Origin: CAZKJL01 sp964611095
GTDB lineage: Bacteria > Patescibacteriota > Gracilibacteria > Peribacterales > Peribacteraceae
NCBI GenBank assembly: GCA_964611095.1
Contig: CAZSWJ010000032.1
Span: 1-6,550 of the forward strand
DNA length: 6,550 bases
Reading direction: 5' to 3'
Part shown: positions 1 through 5,446 of the stretch, piece after piece
Numbering within the stretch: position 1 is the stretch's first letter
Layout: each line of letters opens with the position of its first letter
The notes under the pieces: model-generated
Told to the model about the DNA's origin: nothing
Seen by the model: the letters and a program-made list of their open reading frames with translations, nothing else
Databases searched by the model: none
Made by a program: the position numbers and the translations under genes

Positions 1-2
1 CG

Positions 3-68
3 TACGATGCTCTTGAGGCGAAAGCGAAGTCCGAGAAACTCGGCAGGTGGGGAGCATGTGACAAATAG
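3..68 (+). CDS. C-terminal end of a staphylococcal nuclease (SNase)-like protein, partial
   Basis: Only the last 21 codons are inside the window, ending at TAG 66-68. The tail reads EAKAKSEKLGRWGACDK. A helix of the type A-x-x-x-A-[KR], followed by G-[LR]-W and a final Cys, is typical of the end of SNase-fold (thermonuclease-like) proteins, where the last helix packs before a conserved Trp. Members are Ca2+-dependent, usually secreted or membrane-anchored nucleases. The catalytic Arg/Glu residues would lie upstream and cannot be checked. The assignment rests on a short motif and is a family-level guess; the reading frame and stop are seen directly. Confidence 0.55.
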   Translation, partial: YDALEAKAKSEKLGRWGACDK

Positions 69-117
69 TTGAAATTTTTTCGGAAGCGAGGACCATGGGG
101 AGAAATACTTCTTCGTT

Positions 118-534
118 TTGCCTCTCGCTCTGTCCGTTTCTTGCCCCGGCAGTCTCGGTGATTCGCTCCCGCATGTCGATGCGCTCAAAGAACGGCTGTT
201 TCGCAGCGAGGGATGTTGCGTCGAGACCCGCGGATGGGTGCACGGCTTTGTGGTTCGTCTGCGCGAACACTCGGCGGAGAAGGTAAGGGCACTCATCGCC
301 GAAGTGGGATGCGTCGTTACGGAAGAGGTCGTGCAGCACTACCCGTGGCCCGAATCGACGAAAGATTCCGACGGACGACACCAAGAGTTTTTTCGCCAGC
401 TGGAGCCATGGAACGCCCCTGAAGCGCATGTTCATCCAGAGAGCCGCGTGAGTGCCGCAGTACTGGAGAAGAAGCGAGCCGTGGCCGCGCTCAAGTTACA
501 TCGGCCCGATGACGTGGCCGTGCCGGCCGCCTGA
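118..534 (+). CDS. Hypothetical protein, about 138 aa, start uncertain
   Basis: I do not recognise the family. From about residue 20 the reading frame looks like a real soluble protein: amphipathic stretches such as ALKERLFR and AEKVRALIAEV, a Trp/His/Tyr-rich middle (HYPWPE, FFRQLEPW), then a helical Lys/Arg-rich tail ending VPAA. It has no clear membrane segment. Stops are TGA 532-534 followed at once by TAA. The start is the problem: between the in-frame TGA at 70-72 and the body of the protein there is no ATG or GTG, only TTG at 118. An ATG at 95, preceded by GAGGA (88-92), is one base out of frame across a GGGG run at 97-100. One more G there would give an N-terminus MGEKYFFVLPLALSV. Either TTG is used or the true start is hidden by an indel. 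It ends 69 bases before sufB, which has its own promoter. Confidence 0.6.
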   Translation: MPLALSVSCPGSLGDSLPHVDALKERLFRSEGCCVETRGWVHGFVVRLREHSAEKVRALIAEVGCVVTEEVVQHYPWPESTKDSDGRHQEFFRQLEPWNAPEAHVHPESRVSAAVLEKKRAVAALKLHRPDDVAVPAA

Positions 535-566
535 TAAAAGGAGCTTCCTCTTTGGCGCGACGCCCT

Positions 567-594
567 TTGGATGTGCCTTCAGATGGCCTAGAAT
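567..594 (+). promoter_or_regulatory. sufB promoter, near-leaderless
   Basis: TTGGAT (567-572), a 16-nt spacer, then TAGAAT (589-594). The -10 box ends 9 nt before the sufB ATG at 604, so the expected transcription start falls at about 601-604 and leaves no room for a Shine-Dalgarno sequence. The same -35 hexamer and the same 16-nt spacing occur in the promoter of the leftward gene starting at 2691. Confidence 0.65.
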
Positions 595-603
595 TAATAT
601 CTC

Positions 604-2007
604 ATGAGTACGCCCATCTTCGCCGGCCTCAACCGCAGCGTTTTCGACGACCACAACCCGTCGCCGTACGCCGATGGGCTGAAGAGGGGTGTGGATGAAG
701 AGCTCGTGCGGCAAATCAGCTCGGACAAAAACGAACCGCAGTGGATGCTCGACCTTCGCTTGGAATCACTGAGGATTTTCCGCGAAAAACCGATGCCCAC
801 CTGGGGCGCCGATTTATCCAAACTCGATTTGGACAACATCATCTACTACGCCAAGTCCGGTGCCGGCTCCACGACCGACGATTGGAAAGAAGTTCCCGAG
901 GATGTGCGCAAAGTGTACGACCGCTTGGGTATTCCGGAGGCCGAACGCCGCATGCTCGCGGGTGTCGGTGCGCAGTACGAGAGCGAAATGGTGTACCACA
1001 AGCTCAAGGAGCAGTGGGAGAAGCTCGGCGTCGTGTTCTTGGACATGGACGTGGCGGTGCAGGAGCACCCGGATCTCGTGAAGGAGTACTTCATGAAGTG
1101 TGTCCCCGCCACCGACCATAAATTTGCGGCACTCCATGGGGCCGTATGGAGCGGCGGAACGTTTTTGTATGTTCCCCGCGGTGTGAAGGTCACGGAGCCG
1201 CTGCAGGCCTATTTCCGCATGAACGCCAAGAACATGGGGCAGTTCGAGCACACGCTCATCATCGTGGAAGACGGTGCCGATGCGCACTACATCGAAGGAT
1301 GTTCGGCACCCAAGTACGGTTCGCAGGGACTGCATGCCGGACTCGTGGAAATTTTCGTGAAAGAAGGTGCAAAGTGTCGTTACTCCTCGGTGGAAAACTG
1401 GAGCCGCGACACGTATAACTTAAATACGAAGCGTGCCATCGTTCAGAAAGACGCGCTCATGGAATGGATCGGCGGCAACATGGGCTCGGGTGTCACCATG
1501 CTCTACCCGTGCTCGGTGCTGGTGGGGGAGGGAGCTCGCTGCGACCACATGGCACTCGCATTCGCGAACAAAGGTCAGTGGCAAGATACGGGTGCCAAAG
1601 TGCTCCACCTCGCTCCGCATACGAGCAGCAAGGTCGTGAGCAAGTCCGTGAGCAAAGACGGAGGCTGCGCGGTGTACCGCGGGTTCCTCAAGATCGCGCC
1701 GCACGCGCATGATTGCACCGCAAACATCGAGTGCGACGCGCTGCTTCTCGATGAACTCAGCCGCACCGACACGATCCCCGACATTCAGGTGCGCAACAAC
1801 GACGTCACGATCGCGCACGAGGCCACGGTCGGCAAACTTTCGGAGGAAGACTTGTTCTACCTCATGAGCCGCGGCATCGCGGAAGAGGAGGCCAGGGCGA
1901 TGATCGTGAACGGCTTCATCGAACCCATCGTGCGCCTTCTGCCCCTCGAGTACGCGGTGGAAATGAACCGGCTCATTGAGCTGGAGATGGAAGGTTCCGT
2001 CGGTTAG
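604..2007 (+). CDS. sufB: Fe-S cluster assembly scaffold protein SufB
   Basis: SufB is the scaffold subunit of the cytosolic SufBC2D complex, on which sulfur and iron are assembled into Fe-S clusters. The 467-residue protein matches the usual bacterial length of about 465-495. Family motifs are clear: YIEGCSAP near residues 229-236, the VENWSRDTYNLNTKRA block at 263-278, the ADTG-like QDTGAKVLHLAPHTSSK region, YRGFLKI at 358-364, and the C-terminal HEATVGKLSEEDLFYL followed by MSRGI. Cys233 lines up with E. coli SufB Cys254 (sulfur entry), Cys377 in IECDALLL with the essential Cys405, and Glu406 in AHEA with Glu434, so the catalytic set appears intact. The chain ends in GSVG, as SufB proteins commonly do. 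The start at 604 is fixed by the promoter just upstream. The gene stops 3 bases before the end of an opposing gene, with no terminator between. sufC and the cysteine desulfurase gene are not adjacent, which is unusual. Confidence 0.98.
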   Translation: MSTPIFAGLNRSVFDDHNPSPYADGLKRGVDEELVRQISSDKNEPQWMLDLRLESLRIFREKPMPTWGADLSKLDLDNIIYYAKSGAGSTTDDWKEVPEDVRKVYDRLGIPEAERRMLAGVGAQYESEMVYHKLKEQWEKLGVVFLDMDVAVQEHPDLVKEYFMKCVPATDHKFAALHGAVWSGGTFLYVPRGVKVTEPLQAYFRMNAKNMGQFEHTLIIVEDGADAHYIEGCSAPKYGSQGLHAGLVEIFVKEGAKCRYSSVENWSRDTYNLNTKRAIVQKDALMEWIGGNMGSGVTMLYPCSVLVGEGARCDHMALAFANKGQWQDTGAKVLHLAPHTSSKVVSKSVSKDGGCAVYRGFLKIAPHAHDCTANIECDALLLDELSRTDTIPDIQVRNNDVTIAHEATVGKLSEEDLFYLMSRGIAEEEARAMIVNGFIEPIVRLLPLEYAVEMNRLIELEMEGSVG

Positions 2008-2010
2008 GCG

Positions 2011-2691
2011 TTACGCGGCGAGCAGGTTCAAGAGCTCTTCTTTGCGTGCATCTTTTTCGTCGTCTGTGGCTTCCACAAACAACGCGATGGCAGCCTTGTT
2101 TTCCCTCGTATCGGCAAGCCTCTCCAGATTTTTAATGCCGAAGCCTTCACGCGACAGCGCGTTATCGAGATCGCGTAACTTTTCGATGCTCAAACTTCCG
2201 ACGTAGCGCGCGAGTGCGGACGCGGACCTCTGCATGTGCACCGCGTCACGACGGAGCGGTTCCTTTCGTTCGTCGTCCTCGTCGAGAGGTAGCGCCAAAA
2301 GATCCGTGATCACTTCCCGCGTCTGACTTTCGTGCAATTTGGTGGCCGCTTCGATGTCCACACGCATGAAGCGGTTCGTCATGACGTCGGCGAGATTCGT
2401 CGCGAGGGTGGCATACTTTGTTCCGAGCTTGGTGACCGCGGTCACGATGTCCGTTTTCCGGTCGTTCGTGAGGAATGCTGCGGCTTTGCCGTATCCGACG
2501 AAACATGCTCCGTCGGTGGCGACATTGAGCGCCTGTTCATCTTTCAGATCCGACATCAATGCGGCGATCTCCTCCGGCTTCAGCGACAAAAAAGCTTTGC
2601 TCCACAAATCTTGCTGCTCCGCGACATCGGCTTTTTGCAGCGCGGCCAAGAAATCAGCCTTCGTTTCCGGTGCCTTGAGTATTTCTGTCAT
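2011..2691 (-). CDS. Hypothetical helical protein, 226 aa
   Basis: No family recognised. The protein is charged, Ala/Leu-rich and probably almost entirely alpha-helical, without membrane segments or a signal peptide. It starts MTEILKAPETKADFLAAL and ends in a Glu/Lys/Leu helix (EELLNLLAA). The first part contains runs such as KPEEIAALMSDLKDEQAL; the second half is rich in Asp/Glu/Arg (LPLDEDDERKEPLRRD). The start ATG (2691-2689) is decided by a very good promoter whose TATAAT ends exactly 6 nt before it, implying a leaderless message. It is convergent with sufB (3-nt gap) and divergent from the gene at 2832. Repeated helical segments raise the possibility of a HEAT- or TPR-like fold, but I see no convincing repeat register. 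Confidence 0.85.
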   Translation of the reverse strand: MTEILKAPETKADFLAALQKADVAEQQDLWSKAFLSLKPEEIAALMSDLKDEQALNVATDGACFVGYGKAAAFLTNDRKTDIVTAVTKLGTKYATLATNLADVMTNRFMRVDIEAATKLHESQTREVITDLLALPLDEDDERKEPLRRDAVHMQRSASALARYVGSLSIEKLRDLDNALSREGFGIKNLERLADTRENKAAIALFVEATDDEKDARKEELLNLLAA

Positions 2692-2697
2692 TGTTAT

Positions 2698-2725
2698 ATT
2701 ATACCATATTATGGTATTGATCCAA
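2698..2725 (-). promoter_or_regulatory. Promoter of the 2011-2691 gene, leaderless
   Basis: Read on the minus strand: TTGGAT (2725-2720), 16 nt, TATAAT (2703-2698), 6 nt, then ATG at 2691. The -10 is extended (TGGTATAAT). With normal spacing the transcript would start on the A of the start codon. Confidence 0.8.
2701..2717. promoter_or_regulatory. 17-nt palindrome, possible operator
   Basis: A perfect inverted repeat with 8-bp arms around one central base: ATACCATA-T-TATGGTAT. It lies across the -10/-35 spacer of the leftward promoter at 2698-2725 and overlaps three bases of its -10 box. A dimeric repressor bound here would block that promoter and could also affect the divergent gene that starts at 2832. 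AT-rich promoter DNA can form such repeats by chance, so the operator role is inferred. Confidence 0.4.
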
Positions 2726-2795
2726 ATAGGTCGTACCTCTGTTTCCCGGCCTGGGAAGCATGGAGATCCGCTTTCTTGAGCCAGATCCAGCGATA

Positions 2796-2823
2796 TTGCA
2801 TTACATAAAAATAGGGGTAAAAT
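2796..2823 (+). promoter_or_regulatory. Promoter of the 2832-3419 operon, near-leaderless
   Basis: TTGCAT (2796-2801), a 16-nt spacer, TAAAAT (2818-2823), then 8 nt to ATG 2832. This placement argues for a start at 2832 and against the upstream in-frame ATG at 2760, which lies before the promoter. Confidence 0.65.
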
Positions 2824-2831
2824 ATATAACT

Positions 2832-3116
2832 ATGGTACCTCGCAATCGAAAAATGAGTGCAGAGGAGTTCGGGTTTTCCTCCGACGCTCTCCCTGAAAAT
2901 ATCGCGGAATTCGTGAGTGATCTTGAGCAGGCGCAGGCCCGTGTTTCCGGTCCACTCAAGAAAGGTGAGAGGTCGGCATTCCGTATCGAGGCGGAGCATT
3001 ACTGGCGCGAGGCGTGCGGCATGAAGTTCGAATCGCCGAACTCGTTCGTTGCACATGCGCTCGGTGCACTCCGTGAGAGGTTCCGCCGGGAAATTCGTGA
3101 TCTTTTCAATTCCTAG
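2832..3116 (+). CDS. Small hypothetical protein, 94 aa
   Basis: Not recognised. The N-terminus (MVPRNRKMSAEEFGFSSD) is followed by a probable helix (PENIAEFVSDLEQAQARV), a basic Gly/Lys turn (GPLKKGERSAF), a Trp/Tyr segment (AEHYWREACGM) and a strongly basic C-terminal helix (ALRERFRREIRDLFNS). No membrane span is present. The start at 2832 is chosen because the -10 box ends 8 nt before it; an internal ATG at 2853 is possible but less well placed. It is the first gene of a two-gene unit: its TAG (3114-3116) is 6 nt before the ATG of the next gene. The pair is divergent from the 226-aa gene and shares a 140-bp intergenic region with it. A toxin-antitoxin role could be imagined for two small adjacent genes, but no known toxin or antitoxin motif is visible. 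Confidence 0.75.
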   Translation: MVPRNRKMSAEEFGFSSDALPENIAEFVSDLEQAQARVSGPLKKGERSAFRIEAEHYWREACGMKFESPNSFVAHALGALRERFRREIRDLFNS

Positions 3117-3122
3117 ATTTCC

Positions 3123-3419
3123 ATGCCTCGACCACATTTCAACGATCCCATCACAGCTGAGGAAATCTCATTGGCTCACGCCGCCGATGCCAGACTTCAT
3201 GGAGATGAGCCCGACTATAATTTTGAAGCATTGGTTGATGATTTCCGCAGCGATTCGGTTCGTGAGCTCTTTGGCTTCTTGCGGCCCGCTGAGGACCGTA
3301 AGCCCGGTCCCAACGAAGACGACAATCGTGAGGCTGCTGCGTATGCATTATGGGAAAAGCTCAAGCATCCCCTTGTCGTACGGGCATCCGTGCGCAAAGT
3401 TTTATCCCACGTCTCCTAG
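3123..3419 (+). CDS. Small hypothetical protein, 98 aa, second gene of operon
   Basis: Not recognised. It is an acidic, soluble protein beginning MPRPHFNDPITAEEISLAHA, with a helix-rich middle (NFEALVDDFRSDSVRELFGFL), a hydrophilic loop (RPAEDRKPGPNEDDNREA) and a C-terminal helical part (WEKLKHPLVVRASVRKVL). The ATG follows the previous stop by 6 nt, and no Shine-Dalgarno sequence is visible, so translational coupling or re-initiation is likely. It ends at TAG 3417-3419, 3 nt from the end of the opposing gene, and no terminator hairpin is visible at that junction. Its acidic character complements the basic C-terminus of its partner, so a physical complex is possible; that is speculation. Confidence 0.75.
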   Translation: MPRPHFNDPITAEEISLAHAADARLHGDEPDYNFEALVDDFRSDSVRELFGFLRPAEDRKPGPNEDDNREAAAYALWEKLKHPLVVRASVRKVLSHVS

Positions 3420-3422
3420 GCC

Positions 3423-3827
3423 TTACGTGTAGTAATCCATCCCTTTGCTCACATCCACGAGGAGCGAGAGCAGCCTTTTTCGGTATCCGCCGGAACGATT
3501 GATGATGTCCCACAGAAGGTCGTTGCCTTTTGCACGAGCTACGGCTCCATCCAGGTCCGCTTGGGAAGCGGCTTCCACAGCGGAACCGATGAGTGCGTAC
3601 TGCACTTGCGTAAAAATCCCCGCGGAAATCATGCGGCGGATGACGGTCCGATCATCGGGGTTACCTTGATGGAGTGCAGCGAGCGCCGCGCGCATCGGTT
3701 GGTCGTTCAAGATGTCTTGGGCCGCGCGGTTTTGGTCCGGGCTTCCCAGATCGTGCGTTTGCCCATCGCCGCCGAGTCTTCGGAGCGATCCTGCGGGTCC
3801 GCCTTTGCTGTTTTCCGTTCCCGACAT
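3423..3827 (-). CDS. Hypothetical protein, 134 aa
   Basis: Not recognised. The first 35 or so residues are Gly/Ser/Asp-rich and probably disordered (MSGTENSKGGPAGSLRRLGG). The rest looks helical: NRAAQDILNDQPMRAALAAL, DRTVIRRMISAGIFTQVQ, then EAASQADLDGAVARAKG and a C-terminal LLSLLVDVSKGMDYYT. No membrane anchor or catalytic motif is visible. The ATG at 3827 is supported by an extended -10 box 8 nt upstream. It is divergent from sufD with only 47 bp between start codons, so the two promoters overlap and their transcription may be linked. It is convergent with the 2832-3419 operon (3-nt gap). Confidence 0.75.
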   Translation of the reverse strand: MSGTENSKGGPAGSLRRLGGDGQTHDLGSPDQNRAAQDILNDQPMRAALAALHQGNPDDRTVIRRMISAGIFTQVQYALIGSAVEAASQADLDGAVARAKGNDLLWDIINRSGGYRKRLLSLLVDVSKGMDYYT

Positions 3828-3835
3828 ATCGCATC

Positions 3836-3844
3836 AGTATACCA
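3836..3844 (-). promoter_or_regulatory. Extended -10 promoter of the 3423-3827 gene
   Basis: Minus strand TGGTATACT, with TATACT at 3841-3836, then 8 nt to ATG 3827. No good -35 hexamer is visible at 16-18 nt, but the TGn extension can compensate for that in sigma-70-type promoters. The start would be leaderless or have a 1-2 nt leader. Confidence 0.6.
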
Positions 3845-3862
3845 TTTTTCCGTGTTTTCTTC

Positions 3863-3868
3863 CATACT
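3863..3868 (+). promoter_or_regulatory. Probable -10 box of sufD
   Basis: CATACT, followed by 6 nt and the GTG at 3875, the same spacing as the other leaderless starts in this window. The -35 region is poor, being occupied by the divergent promoter of the neighbouring gene. The element mainly serves to support the GTG start. Confidence 0.4.
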
Positions 3869-3874
3869 GGCCCC

Positions 3875-4672
3875 GTGAAAAACGACACGTCATCCCAGTG
3901 CATCCGCATCACGGCCGCCATGGCGAAGAAGCCCGTCACCCTCCAGCTTTCGGGTGCCGAGTCATCCGTCGAGATCGTCGTGGAAACGGGCGTACGTGCC
4001 ACGGTGTTCGATACGAGCACGTCGGAGAAGCACCGAGTCTCAGTCACTTTGGAGAAAGGCTCGGAACTCCACGTGGTGTCCCTGAGCAGCGGATCGGCCA
4101 AGACGTTCACGTCGGACATCGCGGATGGTGCGAGTATTTTTTGGCACTGCTTCACGCTTCACGCGGCATCATCGCCGCACACACTCGTGTCCACGGTGCG
4201 TGGCAACAAAGCGAAGAGCGATGTCGATTGGGTCTTCCTCGTTCAGGGATCGGAAAAGCAGAACGTCTCGGTCCGTAATATTTTCAACGGCACGAACGGA
4301 GGAGGGGAGATCACGATGAAGGGCGTTGCCGACGACAAAGCGTACGCGGCCTGCAATGGCATGATCGAGATAGGGGAGGGCGGCCGCGGGACCGATACGT
4401 ACCTCACCGAGGACGTCCTGATGCTCGATTCCACGGCCAAGATCGACGCCGTGCCGGCGCTCGAGATCCGCACCAATGACGTCAAAGCCAGCCACAGTGC
4501 CACCGTGTCGCGCATTACGGCCGAATCGCTCTTCTACCTCCAATCGCGCGGCATCGACGAACCCACCGCACGCACGATGTTCGTGGACGGCTTCCTCTCG
4601 GGGCTCACCGAACGCATTCCCGACGAAACCATTCGTGCCGAGGTGGTGCAAGCGCTGGTCCTCTCCCGCTAA
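3875..4672 (+). CDS. sufD: Short SufD-like Fe-S cluster assembly protein
   Basis: SufD is the paralogue of SufB that completes the SufBC2D scaffold. The conserved C-terminal core is clear: DAVPALEIRTNDVKASHSAT, then ESLFYLQSRGI and ARTMFVDGFL, the same arrangement as in E. coli SufD. His207 in SHSAT matches E. coli His360, the residue implicated in cluster assembly with SufB Cys405. Upstream is the repetitive beta-helix region. From the GTG at 3875 the protein is 265 aa, or 250 aa from ATG 3920. Either way it is much shorter than the roughly 420-aa proteobacterial SufD and lacks most of the N-terminal helical domain, so the core is essentially all there is. GTG is preferred because a -10 box ends 6 nt before it and no Shine-Dalgarno sequence precedes ATG 3920. 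It could be called a generic SufB/SufD-family protein, but the absence of the SufB cysteine motifs favours SufD. Confidence 0.9.
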   Translation: MKNDTSSQCIRITAAMAKKPVTLQLSGAESSVEIVVETGVRATVFDTSTSEKHRVSVTLEKGSELHVVSLSSGSAKTFTSDIADGASIFWHCFTLHAASSPHTLVSTVRGNKAKSDVDWVFLVQGSEKQNVSVRNIFNGTNGGGEITMKGVADDKAYAACNGMIEIGEGGRGTDTYLTEDVLMLDSTAKIDAVPALEIRTNDVKASHSATVSRITAESLFYLQSRGIDEPTARTMFVDGFLSGLTERIPDETIRAEVVQALVLSR

Positions 4673-4863
4673 TTCTGCGACGGCTGTGTATCGTTATTCA
4701 TTCTTTGTCGCAGTTTGGCGGCGATGTCGGCTTCCGTCTCTTCGATCATTTGGACCGGCATGTTTTTGGCGTTTGGCACGGCCACCATCGTGCTGATTCT
4801 CCCGCCACAATCGTCCGTCGGTTTTTCATGCTTCGGGAAACGGTGCAGTAAACGATGTTCCAT
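4669..4863 (-). CDS. Small hypothetical protein, 64 aa
   Basis: Not recognised. The protein is hydrophilic: a basic N-terminus (MEHRLLHRFPKHEKP), a short central hydrophobic strand (ISTMVAVPNAKNMPVQM), then a charged helix (EETEADIAAKLRQRM) and a polar tail. It would be doubtful on length alone, but a near-consensus promoter ends exactly 6 nt before its ATG, which supports it strongly. Its stop TAG (4671-4669) overlaps the sufD stop TAA (4670-4672) by two bases within the sequence CTAA, so the two genes are convergent and slightly overlapping. Confidence 0.65.
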   Translation of the reverse strand: MEHRLLHRFPKHEKPTDDCGGRISTMVAVPNAKNMPVQMIEETEADIAAKLRQRMNNDTQPSQN

Positions 4864-4869
4864 GCATGC

Positions 4870-4897
4870 ACTCTAGGCTTCGGACATGCACCGTCAA
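4870..4897 (-). promoter_or_regulatory. Promoter of the 4669-4863 gene, leaderless
   Basis: Minus strand TTGACG (4897-4892), 16-nt spacer, TAGAGT (4875-4870), 6 nt, ATG 4863. The -35 matches five of six consensus bases. Transcription should start at the start codon. Confidence 0.7.
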
Positions 4898-4926
4898 TCT
4901 TGCCGACCGTCGCATGGCGAAGAGCC

Positions 4927-4944
4927 CTTTGGTTAGCACCAAAG
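4927..4944. other. Hairpin just after the 4945-5382 gene
   Basis: CTTTGGT (4927-4933), loop TAGC, ACCAAAG (4938-4944): a perfect 7-bp stem immediately downstream of the minus-strand stop TGA (4947-4945). No T-run follows on the minus strand, so if it is a terminator it is an imperfect one. It could instead protect the 3' end or reduce read-through into the next leaderless promoter. Confidence 0.4.
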
Positions 4945-5382
4945 TCAGCCCTGCTTGATCAGTTGATACGGAACGGGAAACGCGTAGTGGAAGGACTGCG
5001 TCCAGTATTTCGTACGGAGCGCCGCTTCTTCGCGACGATGCGGATATTGCACCGTCACCTCCACTTCGCACGGGTCATCGGCTTGTCGCACGCTGACAAA
5101 GTCCAACAGCTGCCTGTCCTGCGGCACGTGGAATTCCAGTTCACCGAATTCGTCGCTTACGGCGGCAAATGTTTCTTGGCCTCCCAAGAGCTCTCTCAGG
5201 ATCACGGCTCTGATTTCCTTGGCGAATGCGGCACGCAATGCGACGGGCGGAACCAGGCTCTCATCCTCCAGTTGCACGAGCGTGTTCGGTTCCGCGGGGG
5301 GTTTGCCAAAAAACGGCTGCACGCGATTTTTCCAAACGCCGTCGCCGTGATCCTCGAAGCCTCTGCGGTCCATTCGTGCCAT
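4945..5382 (-). CDS. Hypothetical protein, 145 aa
   Basis: Not recognised. It is a soluble, mixed alpha/beta-looking protein: a basic/aromatic N-terminus (MARMDRRGFEDHGDGVWKNR), a Pro-rich turn (FFGKPPAEPN), a helix (PPVALRAAFAKEIRAVILREL), then strand-like segments (FGELEFHVPQD, DPCEVEVTVQYPHRREEAAL) and an aromatic C-terminus (YWTQSFHYAFPVPYQLIKQG). No membrane span or known catalytic motif is seen. The start at 5382 is set by a promoter with consensus-like -35 and extended -10 boxes, the latter ending 6 nt before it. The stop is TGA, followed by a 7-bp hairpin. It is one of three consecutive leftward genes, each with its own promoter rather than a shared operon promoter. Confidence 0.75.
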   Translation of the reverse strand: MARMDRRGFEDHGDGVWKNRVQPFFGKPPAEPNTLVQLEDESLVPPVALRAAFAKEIRAVILRELLGGQETFAAVSDEFGELEFHVPQDRQLLDFVSVRQADDPCEVEVTVQYPHRREEAALRTKYWTQSFHYAFPVPYQLIKQG

Positions 5383-5388
5383 GGGACA

Positions 5389-5416
5389 TTGATACCAGCT
5401 TTGCGCCGCGAGTCAA
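5389..5416 (-). promoter_or_regulatory. Promoter of the 4945-5382 gene, leaderless
   Basis: Minus strand TTGACT (5416-5411), 16-nt spacer, TATCAA (5394-5389) with an upstream TGG extension, 6 nt, ATG 5382. Geometry is identical to the promoters at 2698-2725 and 4870-4897. Confidence 0.72.
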
Positions 5417-5446
5417 TTTCCCGCGCACGGTGAATCTCTTTTACCG

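Noticed and set aside
595..600. TAATAT as the sufB -10 box
   Set aside because: It ends 3 nt before the ATG, which would place the transcript start inside the coding sequence; TAGAAT at 589-594 has a better -35 and spacing.
2332..2808. Plus-strand frames of 146-158 aa opposite the 226-aa gene
   Set aside because: Shadows of the minus-strand gene; the upstream region shows no promoter and the frames run through the divergent promoter DNA.
2760..2831. N-terminal extension of the 2832 gene to ATG 2760
   Set aside because: The extension would be encoded by the promoter (2796-2823) itself, and no start signal precedes 2760.
4855..5433. 192-aa reading frame on the plus strand
   Set aside because: It is longer than the opposing genes but antisense to them. 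The minus-strand genes 4669-4863 and 4945-5382 each have a well-placed promoter, and the plus frame has no start signal and an antisense-like composition.
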